15,654 bases of DNA, taken from NCBI GenBank assembly GCA_002358555.1, contig DEPC01000219.1, positions 1 through 15,654 of the forward strand. The letters are read 5' to 3'. Source of the stretch: Hungatella sp. UBA3402 (lineage in GTDB: Bacteria > Bacillota > Clostridia > Lachnospirales > Lachnospiraceae). This document shows, one piece after another, positions 9,601 through 15,654 of the stretch. Positions within the stretch are counted from its first letter, which is position 1; the number at the start of each line of letters is the position of its first letter. The position numbers were made by a program, and so were the translations under genes. The notes below the pieces were generated by a model. The model was not told the DNA's origin, did not search any database, and saw only the letters and a program-made list of their open reading frames with translations.

Positions 9601-10663
9601 AAGTGATAACTCGATTGTCCACCAAATCTGCATGAATCGTCTGACCAGCAATTCCTCCTACAAAGCTGCTGTCCTCTTCTGATAAAATAATAATTTTTTC
9701 TGCGCTGCAGTTTTCAATAGTCACTCGTCCATCTTCTCCATCCACTGCTCCCACAATTCCTCCGGCATCTCCTTTTGCCTGCACACGCCCAGATACTTGG
9801 ACATGATAAATATAGGAATCTCCTGTGATAGCACCGGCAAGTATTCCCACTCGCTTTGCTCCATAAATCTCTCCTGCCTCAATCCGAAGATTACAGATAT
9901 TGCCTCCATCAATCCATCCAAACAGCCCTATATAATCTCCTTCTTGTCTATGAATCTGTAATCCTGTTATGGTATTGTTACAGCCGTCAAAATTTCCAGA
10001 AAATCCATGAGATACTTTTTCCCCTAATTCCTTTTTATTCTGATACCAGCCAATAGGATTCCAAGTCTTGTTTTCAGCTTCCAGACTCCCCAAGTCAATA
10101 TCTTGAATCATTTCAAAATATATTCCCTTAAAATTCACTCCAGCAGCAACTGCTTCTGACAATGCCATAAGATGTTCTGGGGTGCTTAACTGGTAAGGGA
10201 TAGATTGGGTTCCTTCACCTGGAAAATAGAAATCTCCGTCCCAATCCTCCCATAAATCTCCTGTGGAAACAGAATATAGCTGTACCAAATTTTCCAGGAT
10301 AGAATTCGTTGGCTCCTCTTTCTTTTCTGACTCTCCAGGTAATAAAAATATAGATTCTTCTCTGTAAGCTTGAGATAATGTAGCCTTCTGACTTGACAAA
10401 TTACGGTTCATAAAAGCTGTTTTAAATTTCCAAGCTGCCTCTGGTTTGATAGCTAAATTTGATTCCACAAATGTATTTTTCCCTAACTCAGCTTTTAATT
10501 TCTCTGTTGCCGAATTTTCCATACTCTCTTGATTCGATATCAATACAAAAGAGTTATCTATCTCACTTTTTCCAGCAGCATAGATTGGTATTGTTCCCTG
10601 TACTGCAAGACTTGCTGCCATAGCCCAAATACCAATTGTCAAATTTTTTCTTCTTTTTTTCAT
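6683..10663 (-). CDS. Secreted GLUG-repeat / Ig-like protein with choline-binding-like wall anchor
   Basis: 1326-residue surface protein of unknown ligand. Residues 1-30 are a Sec signal peptide (MKKRRK, hydrophobic core, cut near IYAA/GKSE). Residues about 200-420 carry GLUG-type repeats, seen as GLFGWIDGG, GGIVGAVDG, FVGGIAG, GGIVGR and IGGIAG, known from M26 peptidase-associated and adhesin proteins. Residues about 670-1140 hold three related beta-rich modules, each with a GDRKNPE-like motif (near 691, 866 and 1018) and a WIQ-like motif; the third contains WSSTEPEVLSV, typical of bacterial Ig-like (Big2) folds. A Ser/Gly linker near 1150 leads to choline/glucan-binding-like repeats at about 1192-1326 (GWFMDKDGHQYYLNP, MMTGWNWI, CYYFQEQANGYRGALF). 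No LPXTG motif, so wall attachment is probably non-covalent. The frame could open at TTG 10744, but ATG 10663 was chosen for its signal peptide and AGGAGAGGAG ribosome site 7 nt upstream. First gene of the operon with the giant adhesin. No catalytic domain recognised. Confidence 0.85.
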   Translation of the reverse strand: MKKRRKNLTIGIWAMAASLAVQGTIPIYAAGKSEIDNSFVLISNQESMENSATEKLKAELGKNTFVESNLAIKPEAAWKFKTAFMNRNLSSQKATLSQAYREESIFLLPGESEKKEEPTNSILENLVQLYSVSTGDLWEDWDGDFYFPGEGTQSIPYQLSTPEHLMALSEAVAAGVNFKGIYFEMIQDIDLGSLEAENKTWNPIGWYQNKKELGEKVSHGFSGNFDGCNNTITGLQIHRQEGDYIGLFGWIDGGNICNLRIEAGEIYGAKRVGILAGAITGDSYIYHVQVSGRVQAKGDAGGIVGAVDGEDGRVTIENCSAEKIIILSEEDSSFVGGIAGQTIHADLVDNRVITLDDDENHIQGKGYIGGIVGRMSSSNLYNSYVQGKIGGIGAKAIGGIAGIYESGNLILARFAGEIGRTYQGAKTKEGTFVGTRQGIFSYGTEKENNLSYLFTDTEAKAITVVGSGQDGDNIFTKDAHIGYWTDHETRYVTVAGITRTKSDERYFYEELEDGVRYIVTNKLGNEFTAEGCSKNSTFCIDHFAPGYQGEPVKGYLLSIPRIDARNTNGTYDTDVALLTAIPSGANTYYRMIDKDHSAAVAPGEIILVATAAKNKDKYYYQMVMDETEPGRVKPPSYSSESGEWIPMTYVNGGNYSFEMPEHDTELHVEYLKVTTKVGLNPTETVVSVIQTRKGDRKNPEIVTEVQDELGNVIARYINRELDSTIEVQPIRIHGEHNTTGSTSDQSLKWSVDDKDLLLLMSDTEYTLEDAKIIPNMESTFIQEILNREARVQAENGYLEAISPVVYEQSAIVTAASNPATSIDNKAVYTNCKVTVTLQILDETITEVEGLNLNQNNLVFKVIRRLTGDRKNPEQTFICTESQNLLSNLYPQQPFYQNVIWKAQDNSELLTLVPEGEFQQNCTIRIEADMLGKEKPSWIQTVMEADDRIKREDPYRKLEGNAVYHGVITATTHDQSQKVVEAECNITIFFETDDQTVILPEQIEIQPLTQGYDLSAIKYGNRENPNIEYKGFEKIQLQALVAPDCPMETIYEPYDKSIAWSSTEPEVLSVSEEGILQPNREAKWIQELINEAAEGENITVQKTVVIQAATGQVTDTIEIPLTLTVEDKTTENKNDTGQSSSSGSSGGSFSKKVIKSYGIKGDNKTNTDGVMTGHSLASSMTGSPNLGMQSSQGIWKQDTDGYWTLTVDGRVCRDEWVYVQNPYADIEKGQSILDWFRFDSQGHMVTGWFMDKDGHQYYLNPISDNTKGRMMTGWNWIVGKDRWLRCYYFQEQANGYRGALFEDTSTPDGYTVNEQGEWIVDDNVQIK

Positions 10664-10670
10664 ACCTAGT

Positions 10671-10680
10671 CTCCTCTCCT
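10671..10680 (-). promoter_or_regulatory. Strong ribosome binding site for the GLUG/Ig-like protein
   Basis: AGGAGAGGAG ends 7 nt before the ATG at 10663. It selects this start over the in-frame TTG at 10744, which would put 27 polar and basic residues in front of the signal peptide. Confidence 0.75.
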
Positions 10681-10691
10681 GATTCTTTTGT

Positions 10692-10700
10692 AATATAGCA
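10692..10700 (-). promoter_or_regulatory. Candidate extended -10 promoter of the surface-protein operon
   Basis: Minus strand reads TGCTATATT, an extended -10 (TGn followed by a 5/6 match to TATAAT). No good -35 is visible at 16-18 nt, which is usual for extended -10 promoters. Initiation would fall near 10685, giving a leader of only about 22 nt that still contains the ribosome site. Slightly upstream, TAAGAA-GTT-TTCTTA forms a small inverted repeat that could bind a regulator. This is inferred from motif alone. Confidence 0.3.
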
Positions 10701-11040
10701 AATCTTCTTCTATAATCTCTAAGAAAACTTCTTAACACAAGCAATAAGCATCCATCCGAAATTCGTTTTGCTTCTCATTTTTATTATTTTTTCAATAACA
10801 AGAAAAGCCCATAGTTAGCTCCATGACCTTGTGATAATTAATCTGCTGCACTGGCATATTCATAATTGTCTTATATTACGATTTTTGTATAAAAATAGAT
10901 TAACAGACATGAAAAGAAAAGCTCATTAGAATATTACTCCAATTGCCCAATAAATAACTTAACCATTCAGAGTCCTAGAAAATAGTTTTCATAATTTCTA
11001 AGCTACAATCTACACAGACCTATCTGAATCGTTATATTTT

Positions 11041-11070
11041 TTATATTCTTTTCATTTTATCCCCCCTTTA
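11041..11070 (-). other. Strong ribosome site followed by a four-codon frame
   Basis: TAAAGGGGGGATAAAATG is a near-ideal start region, but the frame reads Met-Lys-Arg-Ile and then stops (TAA at 11043-11041), with further stops just beyond. It may be the 5' stub of a decayed gene or a minimal leader peptide. No attenuator-like hairpin was recognised after it, so chance is also possible. Confidence 0.2.
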
Positions 11071-11197
11071 CTTGGTTACTGTTGAGGAAATTATCGACCG
11101 ACATGGTCAAACATGGTATACAGAACTTGCTACCACAGATACAATCAGGAAAGAACTTCCTGGAATGTGTAATTATCATATCACAGAATTTTTTTAA
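11066..11197 (+). pseudogene. Orphan 3' coding fragment, unidentified
   Basis: Plus-strand frame ending at TAA 11195-11197. It reads like real protein: VEEIIDRHGQTWYTELATT followed by DTIRKELPGMCNYHITEFF, with mixed polar and hydrophobic residues unlike the surrounding A+T-rich spacer. The frame stays open further upstream, but the residues there are low-complexity and no start with a ribosome site is seen. It could be the tail of a gene whose front was lost by insertion or deletion. The family was not recognised, and a 40-codon open frame can also arise by chance. Confidence 0.25.
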
Positions 11198-11351
11198 ACA
11201 CAAGAACCTTTTTAAAACTTTATCTAAATTTAACTTGTTGTGCTAGACAGCCACCATCTGACCTACAATTTTGGAGCCTGTAATACTAAGTCTCCTGCAA
11301 ATGCAAGTAAAATAGTGGCTGTTGTTAGAGAGTTACTTTTAGCTGCTGTTC

Positions 11352-12245
11352 TTAATTCTTCTGATGAACATCCACCTGTTTATATGGAATCTCAATTCCT
11401 ACTTCATCAAAGGACAACTTAATCTTTTCCGTCAGTTCCCACTTGACACTCCAATAATCTCCAGTTGCAGTCCAAGCTCTTGTTCCCAGCATCACACCAT
11501 CATCGCCCAGGCTGTCTACAAAAACTAGAATTCCTTCTTCCCGAAGTACAAGAGGGTGATTTTCAAACAGATTGTTCAGAATCTCCTTTGCCTGTTTTAA
11601 ATCTGATTGATATCCAATCAGCACCTTAATCTCCAAGCGTCTCTTTTTCTGAGCTGTTACATTTGTCAAATTGCTGTTGGAGAGTGAACCATTGGGCAGA
11701 GTAATCTGTCTATTATCCATGGTGTGCAGGGTGGTATAGACTAGGCCAATCGCCGCTACAGTTCCCTCCTCTTGTCCACAGATGATATAATCCCCTATTT
11801 TAAATGGCTTCATCATCAGTAGGGCTACCCCACCCGCAAAGTTACCCAGTATATTCTGCAAAGACAAACTTAAAGCTAAGCCCGCTGAGCCTAAAAGAGC
11901 TACAATGGATGCCGAACTGATTCCCAGCTTCTCTGCTGCTACAAAAACTGCCAAGCAGCAGATAAATGCATGTACTGCTGAGAGAAGAAATTTCCTTAAT
12001 GAAACTTCCATCTCCATGCGATTAAATGTCTTTGCTACCATCTTTTGTATCATTCTGGCAATCTTAAATCCCACTGCCAGGATAATCCCTGCTGCCAAGA
12101 GTCGATACCCCAATTTCACAAGACCTGGCATCCAGCTCTTTATGGTTTCCAAGATTACATTCGGTTTTAACTGTTCCAAATCCTGCTGCACTTCCTGGGC
12201 AAACTCTAATGTCTCTGCCAGGCCAGAAGCTTCTCTCCACATCAT
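11352..12245 (-). CDS. mscS: Small-conductance mechanosensitive ion channel (MscS family)
   Basis: Inner-membrane channel that opens under membrane tension and releases solutes during sudden osmotic downshift. It has 297 residues, close to the 286 of E. coli MscS. Three membrane segments fit the family: about 44-64, 86-105 and the pore helix 113-147. The pore helix runs GSAGLALSLSLQNILGNFAG and ends in MMKPF, closely following the Gly/Ala-packed TM3 of MscS. The beta domain follows (IGDYIICGQEEGTV, LPNGSLSNSNLTN), then the alpha/beta C-terminal domain to about 290. The ATG begins 5 nt after the glgB stop, with only a weak GAGAGA-type ribosome site, so translation is probably coupled to glgB. 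Codon choice (TTA/TTG/CTG leucine) matches the 3' part of glgB. Family is clear; paralogue identity (YnaI- or YggB-like) cannot be set. Confidence 0.93.
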   Translation of the reverse strand: MMWREASGLAETLEFAQEVQQDLEQLKPNVILETIKSWMPGLVKLGYRLLAAGIILAVGFKIARMIQKMVAKTFNRMEMEVSLRKFLLSAVHAFICCLAVFVAAEKLGISSASIVALLGSAGLALSLSLQNILGNFAGGVALLMMKPFKIGDYIICGQEEGTVAAIGLVYTTLHTMDNRQITLPNGSLSNSNLTNVTAQKKRRLEIKVLIGYQSDLKQAKEILNNLFENHPLVLREEGILVFVDSLGDDGVMLGTRAWTATGDYWSVKWELTEKIKLSFDEVGIEIPYKQVDVHQKN

Positions 12246-12250
12246 ATACT

Positions 12251-14611
12251 CTATCTCTCAGTTACTGTTGTTGTAGTACTAGCTTTTGTCTTCTTTCCTG
12301 CAGCAGTTCCTTTTGTTGTTTTCTCTTTCTTACTTTCTGTCGCTTTTTTGCTCTTCTCTGGTTCTGCTGCTTTCTTTACTTCTTTGACTGGAGTACAAGT
12401 AAATATCTGCACACCCAAAGGTGCAAGTTGAATGGTAATAGATTCATCCATTCCATTACATTCCTCAGCCTTTGAAGTCTTTACTCTAGGATTTCCTACG
12501 CCGCAACCACCATATATCACACTCTCACTATTTAAAATCTCTTTATATTTTCCATGGAATGGCACACCTACCTGATAATTGTCATGTTGAACTGGTGCAA
12601 AGTTACATACTACCAGAATCGTCTCTTCTGGTTTATGGGTCTTGCGCACAAATGTAACAATATTGTCCTGTCCGCTTGTACAGTCAATCCATTGGAATCC
12701 ATCTGGGTCATTATCTAATTCATATAATGCAGGATATTGTTGATACAAATGATTAAGCGCCTTCACATACTCTCTGGTCTGTTTATGAATGTCATATTCT
12801 AACAAATTCCATGGCAAGCTTTCATTTTCGTTCCACTCGGAAATTTGTCCCATCTCTTGTCCCATAAACAGCAGTTTTTTGCCTGGATGAGTCATCATAA
12901 ACCCATAAGCAGCACGCAGATTTGAGAATTTGGCTTCAAAAGTGCCACCTGGCATCTTCCCTGCAATCGAGCCTTTTCCATGAACTACTTCATCATGAGA
13001 GAACACTAAAATAAAGTTTTCGCTGTATGCATATAACATACTGAATGTCAGCTCCCCATAATGATGACACCGGAAATAAGGGTCACATTGCATATAACCC
13101 AAAAAGTCATTCATCCAGCCCATATTCCATTTGAATAAGAAACCAAGCCCTTCAAATTGTACAGGTGCTGTTACCCCTGCCCATGAAGTAGATTCCTCTG
13201 CTATTACAACAGTTCCAGGAGCCCTCTTCTCAAACTGTTCATTCATATGCATAAAAAGTTGTATTGCATCAAGGTTCTCCTTGCCTCCCTTTTCATTTGG
13301 AAGCCATTCACCATCATTTTTGCCATAGTCAAGATATAGCATAGAAGCTACAGCATCAACCCTGAGACCATCAATATGGAACTTATTAAGCCAGAAAAGC
13401 CCATTGGCTATAAGGAAGTTTTCAACTTCCCTGTAAGCATAGTTAAAAATATAAGTACCCCAGTGAGGATGTTCTCCCCTGCGAGGGTCTGGATGCTCAT
13501 AAAGAGGCTGTCCGTCAAATCTTCCAAGACCATGTGCATCCCTTGGGAAATGCGCTGGTACCCAGTCAAGTATTACATGTATACCCTTTTTATGCATATA
13601 GTTAACAAAATACATAAAATCTTTTGGGTCACCATAACGCTTTGTTGGTGCATAATATCCTGTAACCTGGTATCCCCATGAACCATCAAATGGATATTCA
13701 GCAATACCCATAAGCTCTATATGTGTATACCCCATTTCAAGCAAGTAATCAGCAAGCATTGGGGCAAGTTCCCTATAATTATAAAATCCGTCTTCTGTAC
13801 CATCATCTTTCTTCTTCCATGAACCAAGATGTGCCTCATAAATTGCAACAGGTTCTTTTCTAAGAGTATCCCTGCTTTTCTTAGCACGTTCTTTCATCCA
13901 TTTGTCATCTTCCCATTCAAAACCTGTAAGGTCTGCTACAACTGATGCATTTTCAGGACGCATCTGTGCTGAATTTGCATATGGGTCTGCTTTAAGAAGA
14001 GACTCACCCTGTCTTGTAAGAATTTCATACTTATATATAGCACCTGGCTCTACTCCTGGTATAAACAACTCATAAACACCTGATACTTCAAGTGTCCTCA
14101 TAGGATGAAGCCTGCCATCCCACATATTAAAGCTTCCAACTACACTTACTGCCCTTGCATGAGGTGCCCATACTGCAAAATATGTTCCATATACCCCATT
14201 AATTGTCATAGGGTGTGCACCAAGCTTGTCATATATCTCATAATGGTTGCCTTCTGCAAATACATATAAATCATCACTTGTAATCTGAGGCTCAAAACAA
14301 TAAGGGTCAACAAATTCTACTACATCATTGTCTGAATACTGTACACGGACTTTATAAGGTGCCTTATACTTATGTCCATCCACATATTTACCAAAAAATC
14401 CTGTTTCACCCTCAACTTGTTCAAGCTGTACTACATTGCCACCATTCATATCTGTAATAAAAACATTCTGTGCATGTGGCCTGAATACTGTAAATACTTG
14501 TCCTTTGTCAAAATCATGCAGCCCTAATATATTATGAGGTGCATTATGTTTGCCAGATACTACTTCATCAAATTCCATCCAGTTTATCCAGCGTTCTAAT
14601 TTTTCCTGCAT
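12251..14611 (-). CDS. glgB: 1,4-alpha-glucan branching enzyme
   Basis: Cytosolic enzyme that cuts alpha-1,4 glucan chains and rejoins them in alpha-1,6 linkage during glycogen synthesis. 786 residues: an N-terminal beta domain (about 15-115), a CBM48 domain (about 125-225), a GH13 catalytic barrel (about 255-600) and a C-terminal beta domain to about 739. GH13 regions are intact: DWVPAHF (Asp349), GLRVDAVAS (nucleophile Asp419), IAEES (general acid Glu472) and FSHDEVVHG (Asp540). Start ATG has GGAGG 7 nt upstream (14619-14623). Two oddities. Residues 740-786 form a Lys/Ala/Thr-rich tail with 13 Lys, not part of the catalytic fold. And leucine codon use changes near 13100-13150: by hand count CTT is 25 of 34 before and 2 of 18 after. 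It follows a phosphoglucomutase gene and overlaps the expression unit of mscS. The GlgB call is certain. Confidence 0.97.
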   Translation of the reverse strand: MQEKLERWINWMEFDEVVSGKHNAPHNILGLHDFDKGQVFTVFRPHAQNVFITDMNGGNVVQLEQVEGETGFFGKYVDGHKYKAPYKVRVQYSDNDVVEFVDPYCFEPQITSDDLYVFAEGNHYEIYDKLGAHPMTINGVYGTYFAVWAPHARAVSVVGSFNMWDGRLHPMRTLEVSGVYELFIPGVEPGAIYKYEILTRQGESLLKADPYANSAQMRPENASVVADLTGFEWEDDKWMKERAKKSRDTLRKEPVAIYEAHLGSWKKKDDGTEDGFYNYRELAPMLADYLLEMGYTHIELMGIAEYPFDGSWGYQVTGYYAPTKRYGDPKDFMYFVNYMHKKGIHVILDWVPAHFPRDAHGLGRFDGQPLYEHPDPRRGEHPHWGTYIFNYAYREVENFLIANGLFWLNKFHIDGLRVDAVASMLYLDYGKNDGEWLPNEKGGKENLDAIQLFMHMNEQFEKRAPGTVVIAEESTSWAGVTAPVQFEGLGFLFKWNMGWMNDFLGYMQCDPYFRCHHYGELTFSMLYAYSENFILVFSHDEVVHGKGSIAGKMPGGTFEAKFSNLRAAYGFMMTHPGKKLLFMGQEMGQISEWNENESLPWNLLEYDIHKQTREYVKALNHLYQQYPALYELDNDPDGFQWIDCTSGQDNIVTFVRKTHKPEETILVVCNFAPVQHDNYQVGVPFHGKYKEILNSESVIYGGCGVGNPRVKTSKAEECNGMDESITIQLAPLGVQIFTCTPVKEVKKAAEPEKSKKATESKKEKTTKGTAAGKKTKASTTTTVTER
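12254..12394 (-). other. Lysine-rich C-terminal tail of GlgB
   Basis: The last 47 residues run TPVKEVKKAAEPEKSKK and continue with repeated K-K pairs, ending in TTTTVTER: 13 Lys and 1 Arg, almost no hydrophobic residues, predicted disordered. Branching enzymes usually end with the C-terminal beta domain. The composition resembles the basic tails of some bacterial nucleic-acid-binding proteins. The role is unknown; polyanion binding or anchoring is conjecture. Confidence 0.7.
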
Positions 14612-14686
14612 TACTATTCCTCCGTATAACTATAGTTTGTATTACGAATATTTTGTAAATCAAACAAAGCATTTCAAACCTATAAA
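14612..14686 (-). promoter_or_regulatory. glgB leader with candidate promoter
   Basis: A+T-rich stretch between the hairpin and the glgB ribosome site. TATAGT (14629-14634) is a 5/6 match to the -10 box but lies only a few bases before GGAGG. Further up, TTGTTT and TAATAC are spaced 17 nt apart and give a more usual leader. Either could drive a glgB-mscS unit separate from the mutase gene. Motif evidence only. Confidence 0.3.
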
Positions 14687-14708
14687 GAGCCGCCATATAC
14701 GGCAGCCC
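14681..14708 (-). terminator. Hairpin after the phosphoglucomutase gene, candidate terminator
   Basis: On the minus strand GGGCTGCC-GTATAT-GGCGGCTC folds into an eight-pair stem with two G-T pairs and a six-base loop, followed by TTTATA. It lies about 40 nt after the phosphoglucomutase stop and 70 nt before glgB. The T run is short, so termination may be partial, and read-through into glgB is possible. Confidence 0.5.
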
Positions 14709-14748
14709 TTTTAAATTAGCCTGTAATAATTTATTAAAAATATTCAGT

Positions 14749-15654
14749 TTATGACATCTTTTCAACCATATCAGTAACAGCTTTTGCCATGGCTTCTGAC
14801 TTTTTATCTGCATCATCAAGGGAACTTCCTACAACGCCATAATAAAACTTAATCTTAGGTTCTGTTCCTGAAGGCCTTACACACATCCATACATTGTCAG
14901 ACATATCAAAATACAGTACATTTGATTTTGGAAGACCAGTAGGCTTAACTTCCCCTGTTTCAATGTCCTTAACTGTATCAGCCTGGTAATCACGGAATGA
15001 AAGAACTTTATGCCCATCAATCTCTTTAGGTGGATTTTCACGGAGCTCTGTCATAATTTCCTGGATTTTATTAAGTCCTTCAATACCCTTCATTGTAACT
15101 GACTGTACTCCATCCTTATAATAACCATATCTGTCATACATTGCAATCATTGCATCCCAGAGAGTCATATCTTTTGTCTTATAGTATGCTGCTGCTTCAC
15201 AAAGTGCCATAGTTGCAACAATAGCATCTTTGTCACGTGCATGTGTACCAATAAGGCAGCCATAGCTTTCTTCAAAACCAAAGAGATAATTTCCCTTTCC
15301 TGTTGTTTCAAAACCAAGAATCTGCTGTCCAATAAACTTAAATCCAGTAAGTACCTCAATAAGCCCTACATTATAATATTTTGCTATTGCATCTGCAAGG
15401 TTTGATGTAACAATAGTTTTTATAAGCTTTCCATCCTCTGGAAGGCCCTTTGTCTCTTTAGTCTGTGAAATCTCATAATCTGCAAGCAGGCATCCTGACA
15501 TATTACCAGTAAGTGTAATATATTCACCGCTCTTTGTATCTTTTACATATACACCAAGGCGGTCAGCATCAGGGTCAGTTGCAAGGACAAGATCGGCATC
15601 TTTTTCTTTAGCAAGCTTAAGCGCAAGCTCAAAAGCTTCTGCTGCTTCAGGATT
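14749..15654 (-). CDS. Phosphoglucomutase / phosphomannomutase (alpha-D-phosphohexomutase), 5' end outside window
   Basis: Interconverts hexose-6-phosphate and hexose-1-phosphate, feeding glucose-1-phosphate to glycogen and sugar-nucleotide synthesis. Only the last 301 residues are present; the frame is open to position 15654, so the catalytic phosphoserine loop lies outside. Visible family landmarks are the metal-binding loop DPDADR (residues 27-32 of the visible part), the sugar-specificity loop FEESYG (about 126-131), and the C-terminal phosphate-binding loop RPSGTEPKIKF (from 260). The GFEESYG form and overall layout resemble the PgcA-type phosphoglucomutases of Firmicutes (full length near 570 residues). 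An internal ATG at 15501 is not the start, since the DPDADR loop lies upstream in the same frame. Adjacent glgB supports a role in glycogen metabolism. Leucine is mostly CTT, as in the 5' part of glgB. Substrate preference between glucose and mannose phosphates cannot be read with certainty. Confidence 0.93.
   Translation of the reverse strand, partial: NPEAAEAFELALKLAKEKDADLVLATDPDADRLGVYVKDTKSGEYITLTGNMSGCLLADYEISQTKETKGLPEDGKLIKTIVTSNLADAIAKYYNVGLIEVLTGFKFIGQQILGFETTGKGNYLFGFEESYGCLIGTHARDKDAIVATMALCEAAAYYKTKDMTLWDAMIAMYDRYGYYKDGVQSVTMKGIEGLNKIQEIMTELRENPPKEIDGHKVLSFRDYQADTVKDIETGEVKPTGLPKSNVLYFDMSDNVWMCVRPSGTEPKIKFYYGVVGSSLDDADKKSEAMAKAVTDMVEKMS

Larger units (their letters stand above)
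10745..11351. other. Gene-poor A+T-rich spacer between mscS and the surface operon
   Basis: No gene with start, ribosome site and recognisable product was found on either strand. It contains the orphan reading frame at 11066-11197 and the short frame at 11041-11070. It also has an inverted repeat ATTTTT-GTAT-AAAAAT near 10880-10895, and ACAGCCAC near 11247 repeated inverted as GTGGCTGT near 11312. No clear GC-rich terminator hairpin with a T run was seen after mscS. A long spacer with orphan coding traces fits a site of past insertion and decay between a core block and an accessory surface operon. Confidence 0.5.

Noticed and set aside
9353..9682. 109-residue plus-strand frame with several Cys residues
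   Set aside because: It is antisense to the GLUG repeats; its composition follows from the complementary Gly/Ile-rich codons, and no start signal is visible.
9405..10060. Repetitive pattern that might be a DNA repeat array
   Set aside because: The repetition is at the protein level (GLUG motifs); the DNA units are divergent, with no regular spacers as in CRISPR.
10664..10744. Longer start (TTG at 10744) for the GLUG/Ig-like protein
   Set aside because: It would add 27 mostly basic residues before the signal peptide and has no good ribosome site, whereas ATG 10663 has a strong one.
10664..11351. Cyclic-di-GMP riboswitch upstream of the adhesin operon
   Set aside because: Such switches control adhesins in some clostridia, but I could not find the GEMM core motifs, and the likely leader is too short.
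11240..11422. Plus-strand frame starting at GTG 11240 (contains FGACNTKSPANASK)
   Set aside because: Its second half is antisense to the mscS 3' end and no ribosome site precedes the GTG; no family recognised.

Overview
The window looks like the chromosome of an A+T-rich Gram-positive bacterium. It is most likely a gut Clostridium relative such as a Lachnospiraceae member. This is inferred from strong purine-rich ribosome sites (GGAGG type), secreted proteins with Sec signal peptides, SpaA/Cna-B isopeptide domains, GLUG repeats and choline-binding-like wall repeats. All five recognisable genes lie on the minus strand, so the text below runs from the right end to the left in transcription order. 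No tRNA, rRNA, CRISPR array or intact mobile element was seen.

Right part (15654 to 11352): the 3' part of a phosphoglucomutase gene, a hairpin that may be a terminator, then glgB (glycogen branching enzyme) and a small MscS-type mechanosensitive channel gene 5 nt behind it. The phosphoglucomutase and GlgB belong together in glycogen metabolism: one interconverts glucose-6-phosphate and glucose-1-phosphate, the other branches the finished glucan. The mscS gene is probably co-transcribed with glgB. Codon choice changes abruptly inside glgB near position 13100-13150. Upstream of that point (and in the mutase gene) leucine is mostly CTT. Downstream of it, and in mscS, it is mostly TTA, TTG or CTG. 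This suggests a recombination junction or an assembly junction.

Middle gap (10664 to 11351): about 690 nt without a convincing gene. It holds an orphan 3' reading frame on the plus strand, a strong ribosome site in front of a four-codon frame, and a candidate promoter for the surface operon.

Left part (10663 to 1): two large genes for cell-surface proteins, 18 nt apart, forming an operon. The first is a 1326-residue secreted protein with GLUG repeats, three related immunoglobulin-like modules and a C-terminal choline-binding-like wall anchor. The second starts at a TTG codon at 6664 and stays open without a stop to the edge of the window. It encodes at least 2221 residues of a giant SpaA/Cna-B-type adhesin with four candidate isopeptide domains and a Cys-containing head domain. 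Its end, any sortase signal and any sortase gene lie outside the window. The pair is the most unusual part of the window: a giant self-crosslinking adhesin made together with a second repeat-rich, non-covalently wall-bound protein.
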